Below are positions 55,867 to 64,000 of a DNA stretch of 64,000 bases, one piece after another. Made by a program: the position numbers and the translations under genes. The notes under the pieces are model-generated. The model ran no database searches, was not told the origin of the DNA, and saw only the letters and a list, made by a program, of their open reading frames with translations. Position 1 is the stretch's first letter. The number at the start of each line of letters is the position of its first letter. This stretch comes from Rotaria sp. Silwood1 (taxonomy: Eukaryota; Rotifera; Eurotatoria; Philodinida; Philodinidae): assembly GCA_905250075.1 (NCBI GenBank), contig CAJNOP010000089.1, forward strand, positions 267,474 through 331,473. The letters run 5' to 3'.

Positions 55867-57553
55867 ATGAGCACAGCATTGCATGCATCACTACTAACAA
55901 CAGAAGAAAGATTGAAGTTAGATCGAGAATGTTCGTCATGTGGTTTGATTGCTAATTTTGCTTGTATCGATCATTGTGAAGCTGTTCTCTGTGCTCGATG
56001 TACTAGCAAACATCGTGCTAATGTCATTCGACAAATGCATGAACTTTTCAAACGATTGAAAATGTACCAAATGAGATTGGCCGATTCTACTGATAATTTG
56101 ACAGAGTAAGTATCTGCGCTTGAATGGATCTGAAGAAAAAAAAGATGATGATATTGTTGATAATGGGGAATACTCGTAGAAAAATTTCATTTATTTATTG
56201 TTTAGCTCCAACTTATCAGTTATGGCAAGAAATTCTTTGGAAACTTATTTAATTATTCTCAAGGAACATCTTGAAAAGGATCACTTACTTGATGCAAAAA
56301 CACTTTTTGATTTAGACATGCGTCTCAATGATCAAATAGGCCAAATCACTAAAAAGTCTCCATCTCTTATGGCTTCTCATAATTTTCGTCGTTCTCATAT
56401 GAGAGCACAGACAGCAAGAAACAATCGGCCAAAGACGATTACTGTCTCACTGAATATTCAAAAAGATTTTCCACTTCCTATCGAACGATCGTTTTCGATG
56501 GGTCCACATCCGATAGCAGTTTCACTAGTTGATTCATACTTAGAAACAGTCTTTTGTCAAGGACGAGATAACAGTGTCATACTACTCAGTTTATTATCTA
56601 TTGATGTGTACACACGTGGTTCTGGTTTAACTTGGTCTATACCACTTAGTCGAGTACTAGGCAATATAAAAGATAAGATATTTGCAGGTGTTTGGTGTTC
56701 TTACGTTGAACGATTAATTCTTGTCGGTCGATATCATTTTTACATGTTTGATATTGATCGACAAAGAGTTCGATGTGTTTGCAAATGCGGATGTGGTGCT
56801 CGTTGTTGTTCTGGCACAATGCCACCGACATCACGTCGTTACATGACAATAAGATATCGTTGTCAACCAACTTACGATGATCGTACTGATTCTCGAAGAT
56901 TTCTTGCAAGTAACCATACTGGACTTTTATTCTATGGTGAGCTTCACAAATTTTCACCAAAATGAAAATTTTTTTACTCAATTTTAGCCTATAAGTCTGG
57001 AGCAGACACATATCGATTAGAGACCTATACGTTGGATGATGTAGACCAAGAACTGAAATTAATTAATGATCTATCGATTGATGGGCAATTGGCTGCCATA
57101 TGTTTATCTTATGATCATCTAGCTTTTGTTTATCGACGTTTTCCACGAATAGAAAAATCAACTACACAATTAAGAAATCTATTAGAAATTGATCATTATT
57201 TTGCTTTACACAATCATTCTCTTAAAAAATTAGCTGATCACGTTCGTTTGCCTTCGTCAATTCGATGGATAACAGCAATCGTATCTTATGGGACAGAATC
57301 TAAATATCTTCTATGTGATCCTCGAAGTCAACAATTACTTCTCTATCAAGCTATAGACGGTGTTCTTATTCGTCGTTTTCATATTGGACCAGTCAATGCA
57401 TGTTGTCTTAGTGATGGTCGATTAGTTTTGTGGATACAAAAAGCATATGCTAGCTCACCAATTGGAAAGCTACACTTTATTAGTACTCCTCATCTAGAAA
57501 AGTACGCATTGGTATCGACATCATTTGAACTTTTGAAGAAATCACACAAATAA
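55867..57553 (+). CDS. B-box-like zinc-binding protein with propeller-like C-terminal part
   Basis: Three exons join in frame: 55867-56105, 56206-56936 and 56988-57553 (511 residues). Near the N-terminus, residues 22-49 form a compact metal-binding pattern (CSSCG, then FACIDHC, then LCARCTSKH) like a B-box type 2 finger of TRIM proteins. A helical, probably coiled-coil stretch follows (about 60-125), then a basic linker (about 140-165). The remaining 340 residues have alternating short hydrophobic strands such as YLETVFCQGRDNSVILLSLL and KYLLCDPRSQQLLLYQAIDG, suggesting a beta-propeller. An unusual Cys-rich insert (VRCVCKCGCGARCC) lies in the middle of that part. There is no RING domain before the B-box. 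It could be a TRIM-like or vacuolar-sorting-like protein; no exact family is claimed. Confidence 0.8.
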
Positions 57554-58078
57554 TTCATAGTGATCGATTCCTTTACCCTACTCATTCATAGAACTAACCA
57601 TTGACAGTTTTTTCATTTATATTACCTTTTTTTCGAGTATCTTTACGGTTACATATATATCGAACAATATATGCTACCATTATAAACTATTTATTGTGAT
57701 TCTTTTACAAGTTAGAAGTGTCATAGTGACAGCATCGGATTGAGTTTTAATCAATAGCACTTTGCTGATGGATACTCAGCTTCGTGATTCTTCCTTGGTT
57801 AGGTCACTGTTTTCATAAAGTTAACAGTTACACAAAATTTAGAAAAACTTAATATAACTGAATTCAATATAGATGCTACTCAAGCACTTCATCAAGAAAT
57901 CGCTTTGAATCTGACAATATGTCCTCGAGTCATCACGATTTTTAGCTCAGCAAATTTCGTTTATATTCTATTCCTCTGTAACTCGACTAGAAAATTTGAA
58001 TTATCTAAGTTTTCCTGAATTTATTGCTTATAAATCTCATAAAAACTACTTATAACCAGACATCACATAATAATCAAG
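57554..58078. other. 3' flank, no gene recognised
   Basis: Probably the 3' untranslated region of the B-box-like gene, then unassigned sequence. Confidence 0.4.
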
Positions 58079-58212
58079 GTGGAGGTGAGGCTGCGGCTGT
58101 GGATGCATGATTGGGTGAATAAGTAACGGTGTGAGTGTGGTTGTGGCTGTTGGTGGGTGTGTGAGTGAGGATCTTCGCTTCATCGAGATCCACACCCTCA
58201 CACCCATACCCT
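58079..58212. repeat. GTGGGT-rich tract ending in a hairpin (copy 1)
   Basis: About 100 bases of G/T-rich sequence on the plus strand (GGTGAGG, TGTGGTTGTGGCTGT, GGTGGGTGTGTGAG) turn at a short loop (about 58175-58185) into a C/A-rich arm (AGATCCACACCCTCACACCC, 58186-58205) that pairs imperfectly with 58155-58174. The background is AT-rich, so the tract stands out. The sequence resembles degenerate TGTGGG units. Confidence 0.7.
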
Positions 58213-58949
58213 CTAGATGATCATAAGAGAAATGATACGCTCTCTCATTTTCTATTCAAAGTCTGAGACGCTAAGAAATGCTTGACATTTATGCAATATA
58301 TAATCTAATCAATCTGTTGAAATCTTCATCGATAGGAACAACATTTTCTCTGTGTTTCATCGATCGAAATCATTGAATTAGAATTTGGTTCAGAAAACGA
58401 ATTCGAACACAGAAAGTATATCAAAGATGATTTCAACATCTCTGAAAGTTTCTTCTGTCACAGTGTGATATGCATTATATTCTTTCTCTATGTAGATCAA
58501 ACTTTCTCTTACTCCATGCGAGATCAGAAGCAGATTGCTAAATCATCAGCGAATAATAACACAAGTACATTGCATTTCACGGTGAGTTGCATCTAAAACA
58601 AATTTGCTTCGTCGACTAGCTCCAGACGATCGTTCGATGAGCTAAAATTCAAATCATCTTTGACATTTGCCCATTTCACAGAGAACTTTTAAAAATCATC
58701 GATTTCTTAATGATGAAAATAAACTCTTTTAAGTCGATAAAAAACTAAAATATTTGGATAATGTCAGAGTATTCAAAACAGAATTCTCTAGTAGAACTTG
58801 ACAGATAATGATTTTTGTTATGTGATTCATCATCATATGCTAGTCGATACAAGATAATTCAATTCGAAATGTCTTTATTGTTCAATCATTTGTTCAAGAC
58901 TATGATGAGAATGTTAAAGCAAGGTCAATTTTCCAAAATCATCAAATTT
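58213..58949. other. no gene recognised
   Basis: Unassigned sequence between the first hairpin tract and the NHL pseudogene, somewhat richer in G and C than the earlier intergenic parts. Confidence 0.35.
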
Positions 58950-59715
58950 GATCAATGCTGAACTTTTGTGCTTGATCGTTTTCATAATCATTCACATAGA
59001 GATTACCCGATTAATCCACAAAAATTTCATAAGGAAATGATAATTGTGTAAGACTATTACCCTGACCTTGGTCACCAACCACAACAATACCTTGTTTCGT
59101 ACCTTCCATCCACTTCATAACAAGATGGTTCTACTCGTCCGATACGTACACAGAATGATTTCGATCGACAAATACGTATCTTGGATAATTCAATTGATCA
59201 AGACGACTCCCTAGACCATGTCCACCTGCAACGACTGTTCCTTGATTTACTTCCATTCGATATCGTGTAACTTGATATCTAGCGCAAACAACAATGTAGA
59301 GAAAGCCATCACCGTCTATTGTCGAGTCATGACATCCAATATTTGAGATGATCTTCTTTCCATTTGTACCATTTTGACGAGGCCATCGAAATACTCTATT
59401 ATTAACACCATCACAAATAATAAGAATATTTTTTTTTTATCAATAATCACATCTGTCGGATAGCTTAACTGATCAGGAAGATTTTCTTGTCCATTTCCAC
59501 TGGCCACAACTCGATCAGTCGTCGCACCACATTGCCATTCAATATTATGATGATTCCAGTAATCAGCGATGTATATAATTTTATCATCATCAATACACAA
59601 ATCCCAGGAATAGTTGAGTTGATTCATTTCACTACCTTGCCCATTTCCTCCAGCGACTATGACACTATTCTATATCCATTTTGGTTTGGTATTTAGATGT
59701 TCACTGCATAGTTAT
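58950..59715 (-). pseudogene. decayed NHL-repeat protein gene
   Basis: Read on the minus strand it gives a run of NHL repeats: SWDLCIDDDKIIYIADYWNH, then LSYPTDVIIDKK, ILIICDGVNNRVFRWPRQNG, LNYPRYVFVDRNHSVYVSDE and LSYPYEIFVD. The frame is broken by TAG at 59672-59670, a frameshift in the A run at about 59431-59440, TAG at 59133-59131 and TAA at 59013-59011. Each break sits inside sequence that keeps repeat homology on both sides, so these are lesions, not exon ends. Intact NHL proteins of this style are abundant in bdelloids. The parent was probably secreted, but its N-terminus is not seen. Confidence 0.85.
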
Positions 59716-60339
59716 GGTACTGAAACAAAACATACATTCGTTCATTCACATTGAATCAAAGTACGAGGATAAAAATTGATACTTGAGGATGTGGGTATAG
59801 ATAGTGTCTTCACCTATACCCGCATCCACATCCCACACTTCACATCTACCCACACCCACACTCCACACCCACCCACATCCTTTCTCCTTGCTTCTGTTTG
59901 ATGCGGTAATATATCGGAGTGAAAAGAGAATAATGAGCATATAGGCAGTGTATAGCGCATCGATTACAAAAGTATTGAACACTATGGGGCGTATTACTTA
60001 AGGATACGAGGATGATGTCATAAAAAGATGATATGAAGCAAGAGTGAAATGACGTAACGATGATACCACATACAGGTGATAGCATGTCATGTCAGTGTAT
60101 CTCTTGGCACACTAAGTCGATGTGTTTTCGATTAGTCTACCCACACGCCATTATATATGTTTTATTAAAGAAAAAATGAGTATAGAAATAATGTATGAAA
60201 AAAATTGCGATACAAATCAACTGTGGTTCCTATGTGAATAAATATGAAAACTAAAAGCAAGTTATTTCTAAAGTATGTATGAATGAGTAAAAAGAAAGAA
60301 AAGAGAACATGTTCAATGTTTCATCAAGACCGTTGCAGC
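59716..60339. other. no gene recognised, contains hairpin tract copy 2
   Basis: Apart from the C/A-rich hairpin tract at 59781-59882, nothing is recognised. A splice-acceptor-like site just right of the NHL pseudogene (near 59720, minus strand) suggests a lost upstream exon. Confidence 0.35.
59781..59882. repeat. GTGGGT/ACCCAC-rich tract with hairpin (copy 2)
   Basis: GGATGTGGGTATAG (59787-59800) pairs with CTATACCCGCATCC (59814-59827) with one mismatch, around a 13-base loop. The C-rich side then runs on for 50 bases as CCACA, CCCACAC and ACCCACCCACATCC units. Same design as copies 1 and 4, but here the long arm is the C-rich one, so the element is inverted. Confidence 0.75.
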
Positions 60340-60863
60340 TTAAGCTAGGATACACGAGAACTTTTGTATGCGGTGATTGAGTGTGTCAGCCACGTACAAA
60401 TTATCTTGACTGTCGAGTCTAACTGCAGAGGGACTACTTAGTTCGTTGTCTCCATTGCCAGGTGCCCCCGTGCCTGCAATGACACGACCAGTCGTTTGAC
60501 CAGCCGGAAAGAACAGTATGCGATTATTGGGCGTGTCGGCGACGCACATATTTCCCGAGGAATCGATCGTTACATCTCTGGCAGCCCCTGGTGCTGAGTT
60601 AAGATTAGTAATAGGTGTCACTGCACCGGCTTCTAAAGCCCAGCTAACGATAGCGCCTTCTCCTTGATGACCGATCACAAGATGAGTTGATGTTGAATTC
60701 AAAGCAGCACCACTTGGGTTGGTCAATCCAGTAACTATTGGCGATGTAACCCCGCTATTTTGTGCAATTTGGTAGATACAATTATTCGAACTAGTCACGT
60801 AAAGTATGCCCGGGTTAGGATCACGTGTAATACCCAAAGGGAATCCGGCAGCGACTCCTGTGA
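60340..60863 (-). CDS. NHL-repeat protein, C-terminal exon
   Basis: Open minus-strand frame ending in TAA at 60340-60342 and encoding at least three NHL-type blades: PLGITRDPNPGILYVTSSNN, LTNPSGAALNSTSTHLVIGH, VTIDSSGNMCVADTPNNRIL and AVRLDSQDNLYVADTLNHRI. These form a beta-propeller. A good splice acceptor (CTTTTCAG) borders it at 60864-60865, so upstream exons are expected at higher coordinates, though I could not find them; alternatively translation starts at an ATG at 60879. Base composition is clearly more GC-rich and evenly coded than in the housekeeping genes of this window. Such genes are strongly expanded in bdelloids and some are viewed as horizontally acquired. A link to the FG-GAP gene 2.7 kb upstream, on the same strand, is possible but unproven. 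Confidence 0.75.
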
Positions 60864-60879
60864 CTGAAAAGGCACACAT

Positions 60880-62753
60880 ATTTCAAGATAACACAACAAT
60901 ATTTGATGACGGTTTTCAAATGATATCCTTCCCAAAACCTGATTTCATTTCATAAGAGAGTAGGGACATATTCAGGATTTTTTGAGCACTTGGCAAAAGC
61001 CGAGTGGAGCTCGATGATAGGTTGGGTTACTACGGATGATTGTAAAGTTTTATTTGATAATTATTATTTATTCTTATTTTACATGTCTAACGAACTAAAA
61101 TTCTAGTAATCGATCACCACTAAGCTATTTTTGCATGCTTTTACAATTTTCTTTCGATCCAACAAGCACTGCGAACAATCGGATAGTCTTGCTCTAGCAT
61201 TGACGTATATTTTCTTGTTTATGAGAGCTGTATATTCTCAAGCTGTCGCACAAAAATAAGTTCTTTTTGTGGCCTTGACGTTTTCTAGTTTTGAAACAAA
61301 AGTATATGCCTGTTTTAAAATTACAAACATGTGTTCCATATACAAGAATGCACAGATGATATCACCGAAGGCATTAACTGTCAAAAACAGTTTTTGAAAG
61401 ATTTCATTAGTAAAATTTAGATTTGAATATAAATGATTTGAGAACAAACTCCTTCTCATCTGTATTTTGCTGTTAGATATAGCGAAGGTTTTAACGATAA
61501 CTTATTAAATTCACTATCGAAGATTAATAATCTTTGCAGTGCAGTAGTTTTAATTCTCGTGTTATCATCGTAACTTCAACAATTATTTCTATCATATCTT
61601 TTCACGTCAGAAATGACTACACTCTGAGCTACAAGCTTGAACAGCTATGAAATATGCGTATATATGTTAGTTAACCAAAGTGTATTGATATAACAATCGA
61701 AGACTTCGACAGAACATACTCTTACCAAAGTTGTATGCACGTAAATAAAGCTTTTGAACTATAACTCTTTTGGCTGAGGTTGTGCGAGAGTGTGAATGAA
61801 GAGAGGATTCACACTCTCAAAGTACAAAAGGAGCTGCAAAATATCTAGTAAGACATTTGTCACAGAATATTGTACTCATGAGAAGCTATGGTATCCAGAT
61901 TGATGATATACGATTCCTAGGACAGTAAGACAATCAGTATAATGATCGTCAATGCGTTAGAATCCGACAAAATCGATTCGGATTTTATGTACTTAAGGGT
62001 ACTCCCTTTTCTCGGATCTCTCAAGAATGGCTCGACCAAGAGTTATGAAATTTTCAGGGTAGATAGATCTTGACTAGTAGAGTAAAAGTTGTCATAGACC
62101 CTGAATTTCCAGATGCATCCTTTTATGAGATATTGAAGCTGCAAGTGCTAAAAATGGCCTGAAGTTTTCCCCCTCGGAAACAGTCAAAATTCATCATTTA
62201 TGGTTGAATTTGTTTTCGAAGCAACTAGGACCGAATTGGGGTGTATATTTTTTTTTTCTTTGAAAAGTATTGTTTTCTTCGTTTAGGTGAACTGAAATAC
62301 TGGAAACCCTATCAAAAAAAAGTGTTTTTTGCCCTAGCGCGAATTTTGTGAGATCTACCGAAAATCAGCAGAGCATTATTTCAAGAAAAGAAAAAACAGA
62401 TACACCCGGATTTGGTTCTAGTTGTTACGCAAAAAATTTCAGCTCAATCAGTCGAGTCGGTTACGAGAAAAAGGGGAAGAACTTCAACTTTTCTATAAAA
62501 AAGTTGATTTTGAGAAAGACACGATATAAGGCAGAAACGACATTTTTTCGATATTTCATATTTTTCATTTTTTTCACGCATAGATATCGATGGAGACAGT
62601 TAAAAAGCGGCAAGGAGGATGCATCGCTGGCTCACAAAAGACATTCTGATGATGAAATACCTATATTACTATAGATTAGCTGCAACAGGACAGAGTTGTA
62701 CACTGATTTTTTTGTATAGAAGATATCGGAAGTCGGGTTTTTTAAGGAACTAA
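60880..62753. other. 1.9 kb without a recognised gene
   Basis: Contains a short hairpin (61786-61818). From about 61980 to 62620 there is a more GC-balanced, non-coding block with phrases such as CTCGGATCTCTCAAGAATGG and TCAGCTCAATCAGTCGAGTC, which looks like repeat-family sequence. No second copy is in the window to confirm this. Upstream exons of the NHL gene might hide here. Confidence 0.4.
61786..61818. repeat. hairpin with GAGAGTGTGAAT arms (copy 3 of the hairpin series)
   Basis: GAGAGTGTGAAT (61786-61797) and ATTCACACTCTC (61807-61818) are perfect 12-base reverse complements around a 9-base purine loop. It lacks the long G-rich arm of copies 1, 2 and 4, although a short GGTTGTGC precedes it. 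It may be a reduced member of the same series. Confidence 0.6.
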
Positions 62754-62902
62754 AGGTGTGGGTGGGTGGTGGTGTGGCTGTAGGTGAGTGTGGGTGGATG
62801 TGGGTGTGGGTATGGGTAAGTGTGGGTGTGGCGTGTGGTATGAGTGATCTTTTACATGGTAACTACGCCTACACTCATACCACACCTCACACCCACCACA
62901 CT
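62754..62902. repeat. GTGGGT-rich tract with hairpin (copy 4)
   Basis: About 90 bases of GTGTGGGTGGGTGG-type sequence on the plus strand end in GTGTGGTATGAGTG (62833-62846). This is matched perfectly by CACTCATACCACAC (62872-62885) after a 25-base loop, with further imperfect pairing outward (CTCACACCCACCACAC). It shows the same unit type as the other tracts and is the clearest telomere-like stretch of the window. Confidence 0.8.
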
Positions 62903-62999
62903 GAAGATATGTACTATGGATTGTTCTATTTTTCTTCTTTGCTCGGCAGTTTTTTTATGCTGTACATTTTTAATTAATATGAAAATGGTTTCTTTTTAA

Positions 63000-63125
63000 C
63001 TCGACACATTTTCTTTTCGATATACTTCTTTCAGCATTTTCTCGTTCTATATTTTTCTTTTCGATGATTTTCCTTTCGATATTCCTCTTTTCGATGTTCT
63101 TTTTCGACGTTTCTCCTTTCGACAT
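63000..63125. repeat. 15-bp minisatellite (CGATATTCCTCTTTT-like units)
   Basis: About seven to eight degenerate units, each containing TTTCGA followed by a T/C-rich stretch, repeat with a period near 15 bases. Read on the minus strand the period is a pentapeptide pattern (KKNIE, KRNIE, RKIIE, KKNIE, RENAE, RSISK) in a 72-residue open frame. Because the unit is a multiple of three, the frame may be a by-product; I do not call it a gene. Confidence 0.65.
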
Positions 63126-63218
63126 TTTTCTTTTCTTTCTTTTTCCATCATACCATACAAATGCAGCAGAGCTTCTTATTCTTTTCAAATAAAATCAATC
63201 CGCATACTTTTTGAATGA

Positions 63219-63243
63219 CCCTCGTTAGTGAGGCCGAAATCGG
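63219..63243 (+). repeat. two tandem small hairpins
   Basis: CCTC-GTTAGT-GAGG (63220-63233) is directly followed by CCGA-AA-TCGG (63234-63243). The compact, GC-rich pair stands in AT-rich sequence next to the minisatellite. It resembles structured tails seen at the 3' end of some non-LTR retroelements or small RNAs, but no family is claimed. Confidence 0.4.
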
Positions 63244-63550
63244 TAATGATGGCTTGTGTATTATCAACAGTCACTGTCGTGCGAAAGTGAATTTCTACTG
63301 AACAAGGTGGAGACTAAAATTTTTCTCAACTTTATTGTGAAGAATCAATTTTGATTATGAGTTTGTTAGTAAATACTTCTAAATAATAATGAATATTTTT
63401 CTTATTTGGTTAGTAAAGAAGAAAAAAAGAGATCGAAATGAAAAATGTTTTGTGCTACTAAATTGTCTCTACATAGAATAAAATGCTTTGTTAATGTCAC
63501 TGTCATAATATCATCTTGTCAGATTCTCCTGACAAAAAAGCGGGATTCCT

Positions 63551-64000
63551 TCATTTACTGCAGACAGCTAAGAAAACACCAATTTGGTTTGTACCGCTGT
63601 CTGCAACCAGAACATCGTTGTCACCATCCCTATCTATATCGCCTGCTACTACAGACACCGGTACTGTGCCAGTGCCAGTTGCGTAGGTTAATTGAGTAGC
63701 AGCAAATGTGCCATCACCATTGCCCAGGATAACACCAAAGTTGTTTGTACCACTATTTGCGACAATAATATCAAGTTTTCCGTCGCCATTCGCATCGGCT
63801 GTTTTCACAGACGTCGGTGCTGAGTTAGCAAGTAACCCATAGGTTACTGGAGCAGCAGGAAATGTGCCAGTACCACTATTCAGTAAAACACCAACATTGT
63901 TTGTATTCTTGTATGCGACTATAATATCAGCTTTGCCATCGCCATTTACGTCGGCTGTTGTCACAGACGCTGGTGCTGAGCCAGCGAAAAATCCAACTCT
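63551..64000 (-). CDS. FG-GAP/VCBS-repeat protein, C-terminal part (runs off window)
   Basis: Minus-strand frame open from the window edge to TGA at 63551-63553 (149 residues visible). It contains tandem FG-GAP (VCBS-like) repeats with the Ca2+-binding loop signature: ADVNGDGKADIIVAY, ADANGDGKLDIIVANSG and GDIDRDGDNDVLVADSG, each followed by a GVLLN/GVILGN strand and GDGTF-type turn. Such repeats fold as integrin-alpha-like beta-propellers and are usually extracellular. The sequence is markedly more GC-rich than the housekeeping genes, and the repeats are similar at DNA level, so recent repeat turnover is likely. Bdelloid genomes carry many FG-GAP genes, some suspected to be of bacterial origin. 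The 5' end and any signal peptide lie beyond 64000. Confidence 0.88.
   Translation of the reverse strand, partial: RVGFFAGSAPASVTTADVNGDGKADIIVAYKNTNNVGVLLNSGTGTFPAAPVTYGLLANSAPTSVKTADANGDGKLDIIVANSGTNNFGVILGNGDGTFAATQLTYATGTGTVPVSVVAGDIDRDGDNDVLVADSGTNQIGVFLAVCSK

Noticed and set aside
62348-62674. 108-codon open frame on the plus strand
   Set aside because: It falls in a repeat-like non-coding block, has a low-complexity aromatic stretch and no recognisable domain.
63219-63260. Hammerhead ribozyme as an explanation of the double hairpin
   Set aside because: The conserved CUGAUGA core and the third stem could not be placed; only a GAAA is present.

Overview
This is nuclear DNA of an animal with small, intron-rich genes, most likely a bdelloid rotifer. 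The evidence is a strongly AT-rich background, many 50-100 bp GT-AG introns, metazoan signalling genes (kinesin-13, an EVI1/PRDM16-type zinc finger gene, PDE1, srGAP, an ITCH/WWP-type HECT ligase, a rhodopsin-like receptor), and an end segment with NHL-repeat and FG-GAP-repeat genes plus GTGGGT-rich tracts. The last traits are ones I associate from memory with bdelloid gene sets and telomere-proximal DNA. Genus cannot be told from the sequence.

Layout. 1-4.3 kb: non-coding, with one copy of a dispersed repeat and a long imperfect inverted repeat. 4.3-6.7 kb (+): kinesin-13. 8.4-10.0 kb (+): three-exon gene of unknown family. 10-14.7 kb: no gene recognised. 14.7-18.9 kb (+): EVI1/PRDM16-type zinc finger gene whose last finger is cut by an in-frame TGA. 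19.2-19.9 kb: near-perfect 0.6 kb palindromic element. 20.5-22.5 kb (-): seven-helix receptor. 26.3-33.7 kb (-): PDE1-type phosphodiesterase. 33.7-39.5 kb: no gene. 39.5-48.4 kb (+): srGAP (F-BAR, RhoGAP, SH3) in at least 17 exons. 49.6-50.8 kb (+): secreted cysteine-rich protein. 52.0-55.1 kb (-): C2-WW-HECT ubiquitin ligase. 55.9-57.6 kb (+): B-box-like protein with a propeller-like C-terminal part. 58-64 kb: a decayed NHL gene, an NHL exon, an FG-GAP gene running off the window, a 15-bp minisatellite and four short hairpins, three of them with GTGGGT-rich arms. This last part looks like accessory or subtelomeric DNA, unlike the single-copy genes before it.

Exon boundaries were set by hand: GT/AG sites were matched to reading phase, and each multi-exon model was checked so that exon lengths keep frame. 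The exception is srGAP between its RhoGAP and SH3 parts, where no frame-keeping junction was found. The genes are independent and form no shared pathway, although kinesin-13, srGAP, PDE1 and the HECT ligase are all standard cytoskeletal or signalling regulators.

The most interesting non-genic signals are a four-copy dispersed repeat family, two large fold-back elements, and the series of hairpins at 58-63 kb. Family calls rest on recognising motifs by eye; no search was run.
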